Source of the DNA: Anaerolineales bacterium UBA5195
GTDB taxonomy: Bacteria; Chloroflexota; Anaerolineae; Anaerolineales; Villigracilaceae
Assembly (NCBI GenBank): GCA_002412925.1
Contig: DHVZ01000046.1
Coordinates: forward strand, 21,701-85,700
Reading direction: 5' to 3'
Length of the DNA stretch: 64,000 nucleotides
The notes beneath the pieces are model-generated. The model was not told the origin of the DNA, ran no database searches, and saw only the letters and a list, made by a program, of their open reading frames with translations. Positions 24,530-35,175 of the stretch are shown piece after piece (positions within the stretch are counted from its first letter, which is position 1; the number at the start of each line of letters is the position of its first letter). Position numbers and translations under genes: made by a program.

Positions 24530-25534
24530 TTAATCCGCCTGCGCCGTTTTGATGCGCGGGTCAATGAGGCCATAAAGGATTTCGATGGCAAAGGTCGCTA
24601 GCAATACCATGATTGTAATGATCAAGGCGGAGGCCGAGATCAACGGATAATCCTGTCCCAATACAGCGCGTAAGAGCGTGGTACCCAGCCCCGGATAACT
24701 GAAGATGATCTCTGCAAAAATCGAACCGCCGACCATGGTGCCAACCGATAATGCCAAACCGGTGATCTGGGGCAGCATGGCATTCCGAAAAACATACCCG
24801 ACAATCTTGCGATCCTTGATCCCCAGGAACCGGGCGTATTTGACATAATCTGCATTCAGTTCATAGATGGCCATGGAGCGCATCCCAATCGCCTGGCCGC
24901 CGATGGCAATCAAGACGATCGACCAGAACGGCAATTGATAGTGGATAATCACAGACCACATAAATGACCAGGTAAAACTGGGGATCAGGTCAAACCCATA
25001 GCCGCCCGAGGTTGGGAACCATTTTAAATCGACCGCAAAAATTACCAGTAAAAAGACCGCCATGCCAAAAGCCGGAAAGTTACTCACAAAAATACTGAGG
25101 GGCATGAGGACTTTATCAAAGCCCCCTTTAAGATAAGCAGCTAACGCGCCGAGTGTGTTCCCGATCAGCCAGCCAACAATGATCGCCGGGAACTGCAAAC
25201 ATACCGTCCACCAGATGGAAGCTCCAAGAACATCCGCAACCGTTCTGGGATATTGGCTGAACGAGAAACCGAAATCGCCCCGTATCACATTTCTCATATA
25301 GATGAAAAATTGTTCGAGCAAGGGTCTGTTAGTGCCAAACAGTTCCGTGTATTGCTGATAAATCGCCTGGACCCCGGCTGAATTGCTCATGCCCTGAGCC
25401 ATCCTTGAGACAATGGCTGCCACAGGATCCCCCGGCATCATGCGGGGCAAGATGAAATTCAACAAGAATGCGCAAACAAGCGTAATTAAAAACCAAACCA
25501 GCTTATTAAGGAAATACTTTCGGTATCCTTTCAC
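24530..25534 (-). CDS. ABC transporter permease (DppB-like)
   Basis: 334 residues with six membrane helices and the DppB pattern: an N-terminal LNFILPRMMPGDPVAAIV, then QFPAIIVGWLIGNTLGALAA, and EAA loop ADYVKYARFLGIKDRKIVGY. The start is GTG with GGAGGTG seven bases upstream. It lies about 200 bases after the binding-protein gene, from which it is separated by a strong hairpin. Confidence 0.92.
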   Translation of the reverse strand: MKGYRKYFLNKLVWFLITLVCAFLLNFILPRMMPGDPVAAIVSRMAQGMSNSAGVQAIYQQYTELFGTNRPLLEQFFIYMRNVIRGDFGFSFSQYPRTVADVLGASIWWTVCLQFPAIIVGWLIGNTLGALAAYLKGGFDKVLMPLSIFVSNFPAFGMAVFLLVIFAVDLKWFPTSGGYGFDLIPSFTWSFMWSVIIHYQLPFWSIVLIAIGGQAIGMRSMAIYELNADYVKYARFLGIKDRKIVGYVFRNAMLPQITGLALSVGTMVGGSIFAEIIFSYPGLGTTLLRAVLGQDYPLISASALIITIMVLLATFAIEILYGLIDPRIKTAQAD

Positions 25535-25679
25535 GCCAACACCTCCGCAGAAAATATAAAGATATTATACCAATTTACCAATATCGGCAGTTCCCTGTTC
25601 AGACCAGGCAGGAGCCTGCGGTTTCAGAGATAGGCCATGAAAGGCACAAAGTGACTATCGCCTGTTTCATCGGGGAGTT

Positions 25680-25719
25680 AATAAACAGCCATGCCCCTTG
25701 CGGAACATGGCTGTTTATT
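25680..25719 (-). terminator. Hairpin after the binding-protein gene
   Basis: AATAAACAGCCATG / CATGGCTGTTTATT, perfect 14-bp stem with a 12-base loop, 11 bases after the binding-protein stop. Such hairpins often make binding-protein mRNA more abundant than that of the membrane subunits. Confidence 0.75.
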
Positions 25720-25730
25720 ATAGAGATTGT

Positions 25731-27638
<1,908 letters not shown>

Positions 27639-27741
27639 GGTGATATTTCTCCTCTTTAGAATGGGTGAAAGATCCGATTTGTTTTCTGTAACAGAGCATT
27701 GATGTTGTGGTTGAATAAAATCACCTCCTTGTATGAATATA

Positions 27742-28776
27742 CTAACGGATGGTTTTTTCGTAAAGACAACCGCACGAGCGCCGGATGATGATTTCTGTCG
27801 GCAACAAGGTGACAGGCTCGGCAGGCTGTTCTTTGATAAGATTAAAGAGAAGCCGGGCAGCAGTTTTACCAACTTCTTCCGTTGGCGCCCGAACAGTGGT
27901 CAGAGGCGGCGACAAAAAAGGCGAGAGCCTCGAATCGTCGAAACCAACCAGGGCGACATCCTCGGGAACACGCACCCCGGCTTCATTCAAAGCCTTTAGG
28001 ACACCAATCGCGGCATCATCATCGCCACTGAAAACGGCATCAAATTTGCGATGGTTATGGCGGAGAAAATTTTTCATGTTCTCGTAAGCAACCTCGCTAT
28101 TGAATTCGCCATCCAACACCAGGTTCGGATCAAAGGAGATCCCATGGGTTTCAAGAGCCTCAAGATAACCCTGCTCACGCCAATGTGAGTCTTCTTGTTC
28201 GCGCAGGCCGCGCAAAAACAAAATGGAACGGCAGCCATGATCCTCGATGAGGTGATTAATGATCTTGCGCGTGGCGGCTTTGTTTTCAACCGTGACAAAG
28301 GGGATTTTCAAATAGACCGGGGGCGTACGATGGATCAAGACAAGCGGGAATTTGCTGCGGCATAGCTGTGTCAGGTGTTCTTCGTTTAGACTATCTGCAA
28401 AAACAAGCATGCCATCCGTGTTGTGCGGGCCAACAGGGGATTGGCCTTGACAGAGAATAGGTGATTTATAGGTTGCGACCAGCAGGTTATACTGGTTCTC
28501 ACTGACCACCGTTTCAATGCCGCTCAAAAGAGGCGCAAAAAAATCGGTGTGCATATTGTAGAGCACAAGCCCAACGGTTTGAGTACGGCGAGTAGCCAGG
28601 TGCCGGGCAGCAGCGTGAGGTTTATAGCTCAAATCCAGCATGACTTGCTGGATGCGCTCAGCCACTTCTTGCGAAACGGGCGCATTTTTGTTAATAAAAC
28701 GGCTGACAGTAGCCACTGATACATCAGCGTACTTGGCAACATCTCGAATGGTGACGGAATCTGATTTGCGTGTCAT
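27742..28776 (-). CDS. LacI-family transcriptional regulator (second of two)
   Basis: 344 residues. HTH at the N-terminus (VTIRDVAKYADVSVATVSRF) with hinge helix, then a sugar-binding periplasmic-type domain (QTVGLVLYNMHTDFFAPLL, DAVFSGDDDAAIGVLKALNE, DVALVGFDDSRLSPFLSPPL). The ATG at 28776 is preferred; the operator TGTAATCGGTTACA lies 11 bases upstream, so autoregulation is likely. It sits directly upstream of the binding-protein gene it probably controls. Confidence 0.92.
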   Translation of the reverse strand: MTRKSDSVTIRDVAKYADVSVATVSRFINKNAPVSQEVAERIQQVMLDLSYKPHAAARHLATRRTQTVGLVLYNMHTDFFAPLLSGIETVVSENQYNLLVATYKSPILCQGQSPVGPHNTDGMLVFADSLNEEHLTQLCRSKFPLVLIHRTPPVYLKIPFVTVENKAATRKIINHLIEDHGCRSILFLRGLREQEDSHWREQGYLEALETHGISFDPNLVLDGEFNSEVAYENMKNFLRHNHRKFDAVFSGDDDAAIGVLKALNEAGVRVPEDVALVGFDDSRLSPFLSPPLTTVRAPTEEVGKTAARLLFNLIKEQPAEPVTLLPTEIIIRRSCGCLYEKTIR

Positions 28777-28786
28777 GAATGATCCC

Positions 28787-28800
28787 TGTAACCGATTACA
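28787..28800. promoter_or_regulatory. LacI-type operator
   Basis: TGTAACCGATTACA: 5-bp arms around a CG-containing centre, matching the general LacI-family operator shape TGTAANCGNTTACA. It covers the region just before the LacI start codon. Confidence 0.75.
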
Positions 28801-28871
28801 CGTAAACAACGAAAAGACAGATCAAATAAGTCTAGCTTGGCGCAAATTTTTCACGCTCCAAACACTGAAGG

Positions 28872-29849
28872 CTAGATTTCAGAATCACTCTTCAAAAAAG
28901 CCAGGATATCATCGCGATAAGTAAAAGCCAACGCCGTGACAGTATCTGCGCCGCCATAATAGATTGCAATCCTGCCGGTTGGCTGATCATACAAAGCTGC
29001 ACACGGGAAAGCCACATTCGGCACATCGCCGACACACTCATAAGTGGTTTGCGGCGAGAGCAGGTAGGGTGCGCCGCGCGCGATCACCTTCCAAGGTTGC
29101 TCCAGATCGAGCAATGCTGCGCCGAAGCTGTAGACAAAGCCGTTGCATGAGGTCAGGACGCCATGATAAAAAAGCAGCCAACCTTCAGGGGTTTCAATCG
29201 GAATCGGCCCTGCGCCAATCTTGGTGCTTTGCCAGCCACCCTTGGTCCCCATCACGAAACGATGCTCACCCCAGTGAACCATATCCGGGCTTTGGCTCAA
29301 GTAAATATCGCCAAACGGCGTGTGACCGTTATCCGACGGACGGTTCAGCATGACATATTTTCCATTGATCTTGCGGGGAAATAAAACCCCATTCCGGTTG
29401 AAGGGCAGCAGGGCGTTTTCCAGGAAGTGGAATTTTTCAAAATCGAAGGTGTAGCCAACCCCGATCGTTGGACCATGATACCCATTGCACCAGGTTACCC
29501 AATAGCGGTCCTCGATCCAGACCACACGCGGATCATAACGATACTGGTAGTGCCCGATTTCCGGATCATCGCAGAGCCAATCGATCGGGTCATTGTCCAA
29601 CTTCCAGGCATAACCGTCTTCCGAAAAGCCGCGGTGGACATTCATTTCGCGCTTTTTATTATCACAGCGAAAAACCCCGGCGAAAGCACCCTTGAAAGGC
29701 ACCACCGCGCTGTTAAAAATGCTATTAGAAGATGGGATTAAATCGCGAGGAATGACCGGGTTTCCACTATAGCGCCAGATGACCTCCTCGCAACCAGAAG
29801 GCCGCGCTTCCCAGGGAATATTAGGCAAATCAGTTTTCAATGAAGACAT
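28872..29849 (-). CDS. GH130 beta-1,4-mannosyl phosphorylase-like enzyme
   Basis: 325 residues of the five-bladed GH130 fold. Seen: WRYSGNPVIPRDLIPSSNSI, FNSAVVPFKGAFAGVFR, YRYDPRVVWIEDRYWVTWC (catalytic Asp region in DPR), and GAGPIPIETPEGWLLFYHG. GH130 enzymes cleave beta-1,4-mannosidic bonds with phosphate, releasing mannose 1-phosphate; some members are hydrolases or act on Man-GlcNAc or Man-Glc. The exact acceptor cannot be told. Cytoplasmic (no signal). It lies between the two LacI genes; AGAGGAAG precedes the ATG. Confidence 0.9.
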   Translation of the reverse strand: MSSLKTDLPNIPWEARPSGCEEVIWRYSGNPVIPRDLIPSSNSIFNSAVVPFKGAFAGVFRCDNKKREMNVHRGFSEDGYAWKLDNDPIDWLCDDPEIGHYQYRYDPRVVWIEDRYWVTWCNGYHGPTIGVGYTFDFEKFHFLENALLPFNRNGVLFPRKINGKYVMLNRPSDNGHTPFGDIYLSQSPDMVHWGEHRFVMGTKGGWQSTKIGAGPIPIETPEGWLLFYHGVLTSCNGFVYSFGAALLDLEQPWKVIARGAPYLLSPQTTYECVGDVPNVAFPCAALYDQPTGRIAIYYGGADTVTALAFTYRDDILAFLKSDSEI

Positions 29850-29880
29850 GTGCTTCCTCTGGCCGAGCTAGGAGATGAAT

Positions 29881-30900
29881 TCAGGATACAAGCGCAACCG
29901 ATTCGCGCTCAACCAGTTCCGGGTGAATGATCAGTGTCATCCGTGCGGCATTGGGATTTTCGAGACGGAAAGATAACATCTGAACAGCAACCTGTCCCAT
30001 GGCAACGGTATCAACGTGCATGGTTGTCAGCTTCGGGCTGGCATGGGCCGCCAAAACAGTATCGTCATAACTGATAATGGACAAATCCTGCGGGATCTGG
30101 CGGCCAACTTCTCTGGCAGCCTGGATGGCTGAAACAGAGATTTCATCGTTGACACCAAATAGAGCCGTAATTTCAGGGTGTTCTCGTAAAAGCTGTTTTA
30201 CTTCTTCATATCCATGCGACCGGTTCACGTTGAAATCGGCGATATAGGTGTTCGTTATCGCAGCTTCTTTCAGCGCCCGCAGGTATCCAAAGCGTCGATC
30301 CCGCAGACTTGGGTATGCATCTATTTCGGTTCCCACCAAACCAATTTGCCGGTGTCCTTTTTTAAGCAAATATTCAACCGCTTGGTAAGAAGCCAGGAAA
30401 TTATCGGAAACAACTGCGTCATAACTTTCGGTATCAGAATAAGCATCCACCAGTACAATCGGATAGGTTCGCTTGCCAAGGACCGCCATCACAGTGTGAT
30501 CGACGAAGGCCCCAACCATCAACAAACCGTCCACATCCTCATGATCCAATAAAGGCAAATTTTCAACTGGATGATTATTCTCATCCACCGGCAAAGTCGC
30601 GTAAAGCAAACTGATGCCATTGCGACGACAGGCTTCTTCAATTCCACTCATCACCCTAGAATAAAAGGGATTCATCTGGGGTGTGACACTGGATTCCATT
30701 CGAACCAACATCCCGATTCGAGAAAGTTTCCCGCGTTTAGCCGGTGCCTTAACCTGATAGCCCAGGCGTTCAACAGCTTCCAAAACCCTCACGCGGGTCT
30801 CTGAAGAGATTCCAGGACGATTTCTTAAAACCAAGGAAACCGTCGAGAGAGAAACGCCGCTTTCCTGGGCGACATGGTTGATAGTCACGCGATCATTCAT
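29881..30900 (-). CDS. LacI-family transcriptional regulator (first of two)
   Basis: 339 residues: HTH VTINHVAQESGVSLSTVSLV, hinge, then the effector domain (SRIGMLVRMESSVTPQMNPF, LLMVGAFVDHTVMAVLG, TALFGVNDEISVSAIQAARE, LSIISYDDTVLAAHASPKLT). It heads the beta-mannoside gene set, with GH130 31 bases downstream. Its promoter carries two identical 9-base palindromes (30915-30963), likely its own operators. Confidence 0.92.
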   Translation of the reverse strand: MNDRVTINHVAQESGVSLSTVSLVLRNRPGISSETRVRVLEAVERLGYQVKAPAKRGKLSRIGMLVRMESSVTPQMNPFYSRVMSGIEEACRRNGISLLYATLPVDENNHPVENLPLLDHEDVDGLLMVGAFVDHTVMAVLGKRTYPIVLVDAYSDTESYDAVVSDNFLASYQAVEYLLKKGHRQIGLVGTEIDAYPSLRDRRFGYLRALKEAAITNTYIADFNVNRSHGYEEVKQLLREHPEITALFGVNDEISVSAIQAAREVGRQIPQDLSIISYDDTVLAAHASPKLTTMHVDTVAMGQVAVQMLSFRLENPNAARMTLIIHPELVERESVALVS

Positions 30901-30914
30901 CGGGAATTAGCTTT

Positions 30915-30963
30915 TTTACTAAATTATTTAATGTATTTTACTAAAAATAGCGCAGCCCGTCAA
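30915..30963 (-). promoter_or_regulatory. Promoter of the first LacI gene with paired TTTACTAAA operators
   Basis: On the minus strand TTGACG (30963-30958) and TAAAAT (30940-30935) are 17 bases apart. Two perfect TTTACTAAA palindromes (30915-30923 and 30937-30945) have centres 22 bp apart, two helical turns; one overlaps the -10 and the other the start of transcription. Confidence 0.7.
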
Positions 30964-31005
30964 GCTGAATCCCGATGAAATAACCAACAAGCAACTTGCT
31001 TGGCA

Positions 31006-31050
31006 ACGCCTCAAAATGCGGGGGCCTCCATGGAGATTTCCAAGAAGCCA
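31006..31050. repeat. Dispersed repeat CCTCAAAATGC...GAGATT.CCAA (copy 1)
   Basis: GCCTCAAAATGCGGGGGCC followed by GGAGATTTCCAAGAAG. A similar stretch is at 35103-35150. It is the only recognisable content of the 30.96-31.18 kb non-coding stretch besides the two promoters; the rest shows nothing else. Confidence 0.45.
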
Positions 31051-31187
31051 AGTTTTTCGATTAGAAAAACAGAACTCATTACCATTTAGGATAGAACAAA
31101 GACGACCCGTTGAGAATCGGGTGTTTGGATGATTTTTATGTAAATATATGTAACAAAAAGGTCGGATAAAAATCACTTCTGGATGTT

Positions 31188-31233
31188 AAAAAGTTACCCA
31201 ACGCCGTATAATAAAAATGTTGGGTAACTTTTT
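31188..31233 (+). promoter_or_regulatory. 15-bp inverted repeat around the -10 box of the LuxR gene
   Basis: AAAAAGTTACCCAAC (31188-31202) and GTTGGGTAACTTTTT (31219-31233) are perfect inverted arms, and TATAAT (31207-31212) lies in the 16-base centre. No good -35 is present, consistent with an activator-dependent or self-controlled promoter. The same sequence could form an RNA hairpin if read from upstream. Confidence 0.7.
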
Positions 31234-31252
31234 TGTTACTGCGGAGACAGGC

Positions 31253-34234
31253 ATGCAAAAATCATTGGTAAAGGATGGAATTCTGCAAACAGATTTAACC
31301 TGCCTGCGCGTCGATTCGCCTGAATGGTTTTCCTGGCTGTCCGAGAATGGAAAATTTTCCTACACTGGAGAAAATGGGAACTTCACGGCACAAAGCGAAA
31401 CACGACGCAACCAGCGTTACTGGTATGCCTACCGTCGCTGCGCAGGGAAACTATCAAAAGCCTACCTGGGAAAAACAGAAGAATTGACCGGCGGTCGTCT
31501 GGAACAAGCCTGCGCCATCCTGGCCGGGAAAAAGCCCTACAAAAAGCCAGCAAAGGAAAATTCCCATCCCCGCGCCGAAACCTACATCGGCACTCCTTTT
31601 CTACCGTTGACCAAAGTCAACGTCCCGGTCTTACCCTACATCCTCGTCAACCGTCCTCGCCTCATTCGCCAGCTTAGCACCCCCCTGACCCTGATTTGCG
31701 CTCCCAGCGGGTTTGGCAAAAGCACCCTGCTCAATGATTGGAAACAAACCTGCGGATTCCCCGTTGCCTGGCTTTCTCTCGATGAAAATGATAACGAGCC
31801 TCGGCGATTCTGGTCTTCGCTGGTCATGGCTTTGCAAACCATCGAGCCTGAGTTTGGCAAAGAGCTGCTCTCTTACATTAATACGGCCGCTCTCTTCCAT
31901 ATCGATGAAATCATTTTTCACCTAGCAAACGAAATCGCGCATGCCTCAGCCGCCTCCCAACGCCTTGGGTTGGTCCTTGACGATTTCCACCACATCCAAA
32001 ATTCCGAAATTTACGATTTTATTCAGGGCTGGCTTGAGCACTTTTCACCCAACCTGCAGCTCGTTATCTCCGGACACACCCGACCTCCACTCTCTCTCGG
32101 GCATTTACGCGCCAAAGGCCTGCTGACTGAACTGGAAGCTCATGACCTGCGCTTTACCCAGACAGAAGGGATCCATTACCTGCAGCAATATCTCAAGGAA
32201 CCGCCATTGGCCTATGCCGACATTGAAAAACTGGTGAAACACACCGAGGGGTGGGCTGCCGGACTTACCTTGACGGCGCTGGCCATGGGCAAACAAGAGA
32301 ATCGCCGAGAGTTCATTGACACGTTTAGTGGCGCACATATTTATATGCGCGAGTATTTCATGGAAACTGTTCTGCAGCGCTCCAGCCCGCAAGTACAGGA
32401 ATTTCTGCTAAAAACGGCCATCTTGAAGCACCTGACAGGCAGTCTGTGTAACAGGCTGACCGGTCAAGCCGATGGCGACGAAATGTTGACACGTTTATGG
32501 GAGGAGAATCTGTTCATCATCCGCCTGGAGCAGCAGGGCTGGTACCGTTACCATGATTTCTTTGCCGAGATGCTCTCGAGCCAGCTCCAGATGCGCCATC
32601 CTGAAGAACTTCCTCGCCTGCATCAACGTGCAGCGCAATGGTACCGTGAACAATATGCACCCGCTGAGGCCATTTACCACTTACTAGCTACCGAAGCCTG
32701 GGAAGAAGCCGCTTCGCTGATGGAAGAAATGGCCCTGCGTGAGCTGGAGGAAACCGGGGAGGATTCGCGCCTGCTGCGTTGGCTGCAAGAATTACCAGAA
32801 AGCGTTGTCCAGAAACACAAAAACCTGCTCTTTGTTTACCTACGGCTGGCAAACAATGCCTTGCCTCAAAAAAAGATCGAAGGGTTTATCACAGGTATTG
32901 AAAGGAATATCTCCAATAAATCTGCAGTTTTGTTAACACGGGACGAACGCGATGTTTTGGCTGAGATCCAGCAAATTCGCCACATCTGGGCCCGAGGGGA
33001 CATCTTTACCCCTCCAGCACGGGCCGAAGACGAGTACGCTGCCAGGTGGGATCTGCTCAGTCGTCTTCACTTGCTCAAACCAGTCTACAGCCAGGATCAA
33101 AATTCACCTGAGGAGCCGATCATCGATTTGCTACACCTGGCCCAGACGCAACATAATCTTTTTGTCATCTTAATGGCCGGGGGAGTGCTAGCCAAACGAG
33201 CCAACCTCGCCGGGCAGTTACGCCGTAGTGAAAAGCTAGCCCGTCAGGTACTGGAGCAAGCCATTGCCCGGCGGGGAAAACTACCAGAACCGGCAAGCAT
33301 TGCGTTGGGAGAACTCAGTCAGGTACATCTCAACCGGAACCAAATAGAACTGGCGCAAAAATACCTTGTCCAGATAGCAGAAGTGGATCCCAATCCGGCC
33401 AGTACAAACATGCCCGTCCAAACTGCCATTTTGCGCGCCAAACTCCAGGTTGTGCAGGGCCAGGCAGAAGAAGCCCGCACCACAATCCAGGCAATCCGCA
33501 ATCTCCACCTGCGGCACCCATCTGGCTCGTGGACTGACGACGATCTCTTGATCTACGAAGCATTCATTTGTCTTCGCAGCGGAGATTACGCGTCAGCTGA
33601 GCAACTCATCAACGAATCAGCCAGCAGCCAGGAGCATCATTTGTCTAAGCTGGTACAGGCAGAAATTTTTCTAAAAAAAGAACACTTCGAAACGGCTGAA
33701 AAACTATTAAAAGAACTCATCCTTGGGTATCCAAATGGGATTGCTGTTGAACCGCTGATGGTGGTCCGTATTCCACTGGCGCTGGCATTCTTTGGGCAGC
33801 ACAAAATCAATCAAGCTCTCCAAGTGATGGCAGATGCCATTCGACTTGCCGCCCCCGAACGATTTATCCGTCCTTTCCTTGACAGCGGGACTGCATGTGT
33901 CACGCTGCTTTGGTTGGTTTTGCAACATGAAAACCTGACTAGTGAGGCACAGGCTTTCATCAAAGAATTGCTGCACCTGCTGGATCCAGATGAAGAACAT
34001 CCCCGGATTTCAAAAGCGGAAATGGAGACGCTTTCTGTGGCAGCTTCCATCAGCGCCAGGGAGCAGGAAGTCCTGCGCCTACTGCACGCCGGGCTTACCA
34101 GCCGCGAAATAGCCCAAAAACTCACCATCTGTGAAAGCACGGTAAAAACCCATCTGGGGAATATCTATACCAAACTCGGTGTCAATGGCCGGGTTCAGGC
34201 AATTACATCTGCCAGGGAATTAAACCTGGTTTAG
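31253..34234 (+). CDS. MalT-like LuxR-family regulator (large ATP-binding LuxR)
   Basis: 993 residues. A short N-terminal domain (about 1-90: LRVDSPEWFSWLSENGKFSY, then WYAYRRCAGKLSKAYLGKTE) precedes the MalT-type STAND ATPase, with Walker A LICAPSGFGKSTLL and Walker B RLGLVLDDFHHI. A long TPR-like helical region follows, then a C-terminal LuxR HTH (SAREQEVLRLLHAGLTSREI AQKL, STVKTHLGNIYTKLGV). MalT relatives are ATP- and inducer-dependent activators of sugar genes. ATG 31253 with GGAG six bases upstream is chosen, since ATG 31217 would lie before or at the predicted transcription start. Neighbouring sugar genes suggest, but do not prove, its targets. Confidence 0.9.
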   Translation: MQKSLVKDGILQTDLTCLRVDSPEWFSWLSENGKFSYTGENGNFTAQSETRRNQRYWYAYRRCAGKLSKAYLGKTEELTGGRLEQACAILAGKKPYKKPAKENSHPRAETYIGTPFLPLTKVNVPVLPYILVNRPRLIRQLSTPLTLICAPSGFGKSTLLNDWKQTCGFPVAWLSLDENDNEPRRFWSSLVMALQTIEPEFGKELLSYINTAALFHIDEIIFHLANEIAHASAASQRLGLVLDDFHHIQNSEIYDFIQGWLEHFSPNLQLVISGHTRPPLSLGHLRAKGLLTELEAHDLRFTQTEGIHYLQQYLKEPPLAYADIEKLVKHTEGWAAGLTLTALAMGKQENRREFIDTFSGAHIYMREYFMETVLQRSSPQVQEFLLKTAILKHLTGSLCNRLTGQADGDEMLTRLWEENLFIIRLEQQGWYRYHDFFAEMLSSQLQMRHPEELPRLHQRAAQWYREQYAPAEAIYHLLATEAWEEAASLMEEMALRELEETGEDSRLLRWLQELPESVVQKHKNLLFVYLRLANNALPQKKIEGFITGIERNISNKSAVLLTRDERDVLAEIQQIRHIWARGDIFTPPARAEDEYAARWDLLSRLHLLKPVYSQDQNSPEEPIIDLLHLAQTQHNLFVILMAGGVLAKRANLAGQLRRSEKLARQVLEQAIARRGKLPEPASIALGELSQVHLNRNQIELAQKYLVQIAEVDPNPASTNMPVQTAILRAKLQVVQGQAEEARTTIQAIRNLHLRHPSGSWTDDDLLIYEAFICLRSGDYASAEQLINESASSQEHHLSKLVQAEIFLKKEHFETAEKLLKELILGYPNGIAVEPLMVVRIPLALAFFGQHKINQALQVMADAIRLAAPERFIRPFLDSGTACVTLLWLVLQHENLTSEAQAFIKELLHLLDPDEEHPRISKAEMETLSVAASISAREQEVLRLLHAGLTSREIAQKLTICESTVKTHLGNIYTKLGVNGRVQAITSARELNLV

Positions 34235-34358
34235 CGCTCCTGCTTTTAGAGCGCCCGCAACGGGGATACATTTTCGTGTTTAATTTCCACTGGCTGGGGA
34301 GAGACCCCGAACCAGGCAGTCTCCCTTGCTTCTCGCACGGCTGGTTTCTTGCCGGCCT

Positions 34359-34973
34359 TTATCGGACAGCTTGGACCTTGAGCATGTTCGTCAGCACGCG
34401 AAACATTCCCGACATGCTGATTTGCTCCGGCTCCAGGAGCCACTGCACTTGCAGGCCATCCATCACAGCAAAGATCAGCACCGCCAGCATTTCGGCAGGA
34501 ATGTCCGCGCGGACTTCCCCGGCTTGTTGAGCCTGCGCAATCACCTGGGCCATCTGTTCGCGTTCGCGCTGGTAGCGCAGGGTGAAAAACTCGTGGGCCG
34601 GGTGAGCGGGGGAAATGCTTTCTGCCACCAGTAGGTTGAATAACTGCACTAGGCCAAAAACCGTTTCGTTATGTTCCACCAGTTCGATCCCCGCTTCGAG
34701 GAAGTGACTGCCTTCTTTTTGCAGGGTGGCGCGCATCCGTTCACTGTCAATCCGATCGCGTTCTTTGAGCACTTCCATCAACAGGTGGGTTTTGCTTGGA
34801 AAATGGTGCAGGAGGCCTGGCCCGGTCAGGTTGGCGGCGTTGGCAATTTCGGCCATTTTTGCGCCGTGAAAGCCCTGTCGGGCAAAGAAATCGGTGGCAG
34901 CCTGGATGATTTTTTCGCGGCTGGCGCGGGTACGCTCAGCCTGTGTGCGCCGGGGAGTTTGCAATTTGGTCAT
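34359..34973 (-). CDS. TetR-family transcriptional regulator
   Basis: 204 residues. HTH: SREKIIQAATDFFARQGFHGA, MAEIANAANLTGPGLLHHFPSKTHL. The C-terminal domain has the usual helices (LAVLIFAVMDGLQVQWLLE). A TATAAT box lies six bases before the ATG with no ribosome site, so the message is probably leaderless. A 28-bp dyad between it and the divergent MFS gene is the likely operator for both. Confidence 0.9.
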   Translation of the reverse strand: MTKLQTPRRTQAERTRASREKIIQAATDFFARQGFHGAKMAEIANAANLTGPGLLHHFPSKTHLLMEVLKERDRIDSERMRATLQKEGSHFLEAGIELVEHNETVFGLVQLFNLLVAESISPAHPAHEFFTLRYQREREQMAQVIAQAQQAGEVRADIPAEMLAVLIFAVMDGLQVQWLLEPEQISMSGMFRVLTNMLKVQAVR

Positions 34974-34979
34974 AACCCG

Positions 34980-34985
34980 ATTATA
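34980..34985 (-). promoter_or_regulatory. -10 box of the TetR gene (leaderless type)
   Basis: TATAAT on the minus strand, six bases (CGGGTT) before the ATG at 34973. The TetR operator at 34999-35026 covers the -35 position. Confidence 0.6.
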
Positions 34986-34998
34986 CGTCAAAACTCGC

Positions 34999-35026
34999 AA
35001 CTTACCTACCTTGTATTAGGTAAGTT
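34999..35026. promoter_or_regulatory. Likely TetR operator
   Basis: AACTTACCTA / TAGGTAAGTT: perfect 10-bp arms, 8-base centre, 28 bp overall. It lies in the shared region of the divergent TetR and MFS genes. Confidence 0.75.
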
Positions 35027-35102
35027 TGTGAAGTAAAATCATTTTGAAATTTCAATCTGTCTTTCGATGCTGAGCTTTTCAGGGTCTCATAGGGTTTTTC
35101 CA

Positions 35103-35150
35103 CCTGCCTCAAAATGCAGGACTGCGCCACAGAGATTCCCAAAGAGCTTC
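35103..35150. repeat. Dispersed repeat CCTCAAAATGC...GAGATT.CCAA (copy 2)
   Basis: GCCTCAAAATGCAGGACTG followed by CAGAGATTCCCAAAGAGC. It resembles 31006-31050, and less clearly 13125-13165. It occupies the leader of the MFS gene. Confidence 0.45.
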
Positions 35151-35175
35151 TTTTCAACCTGATAGGGAGAAGTCC

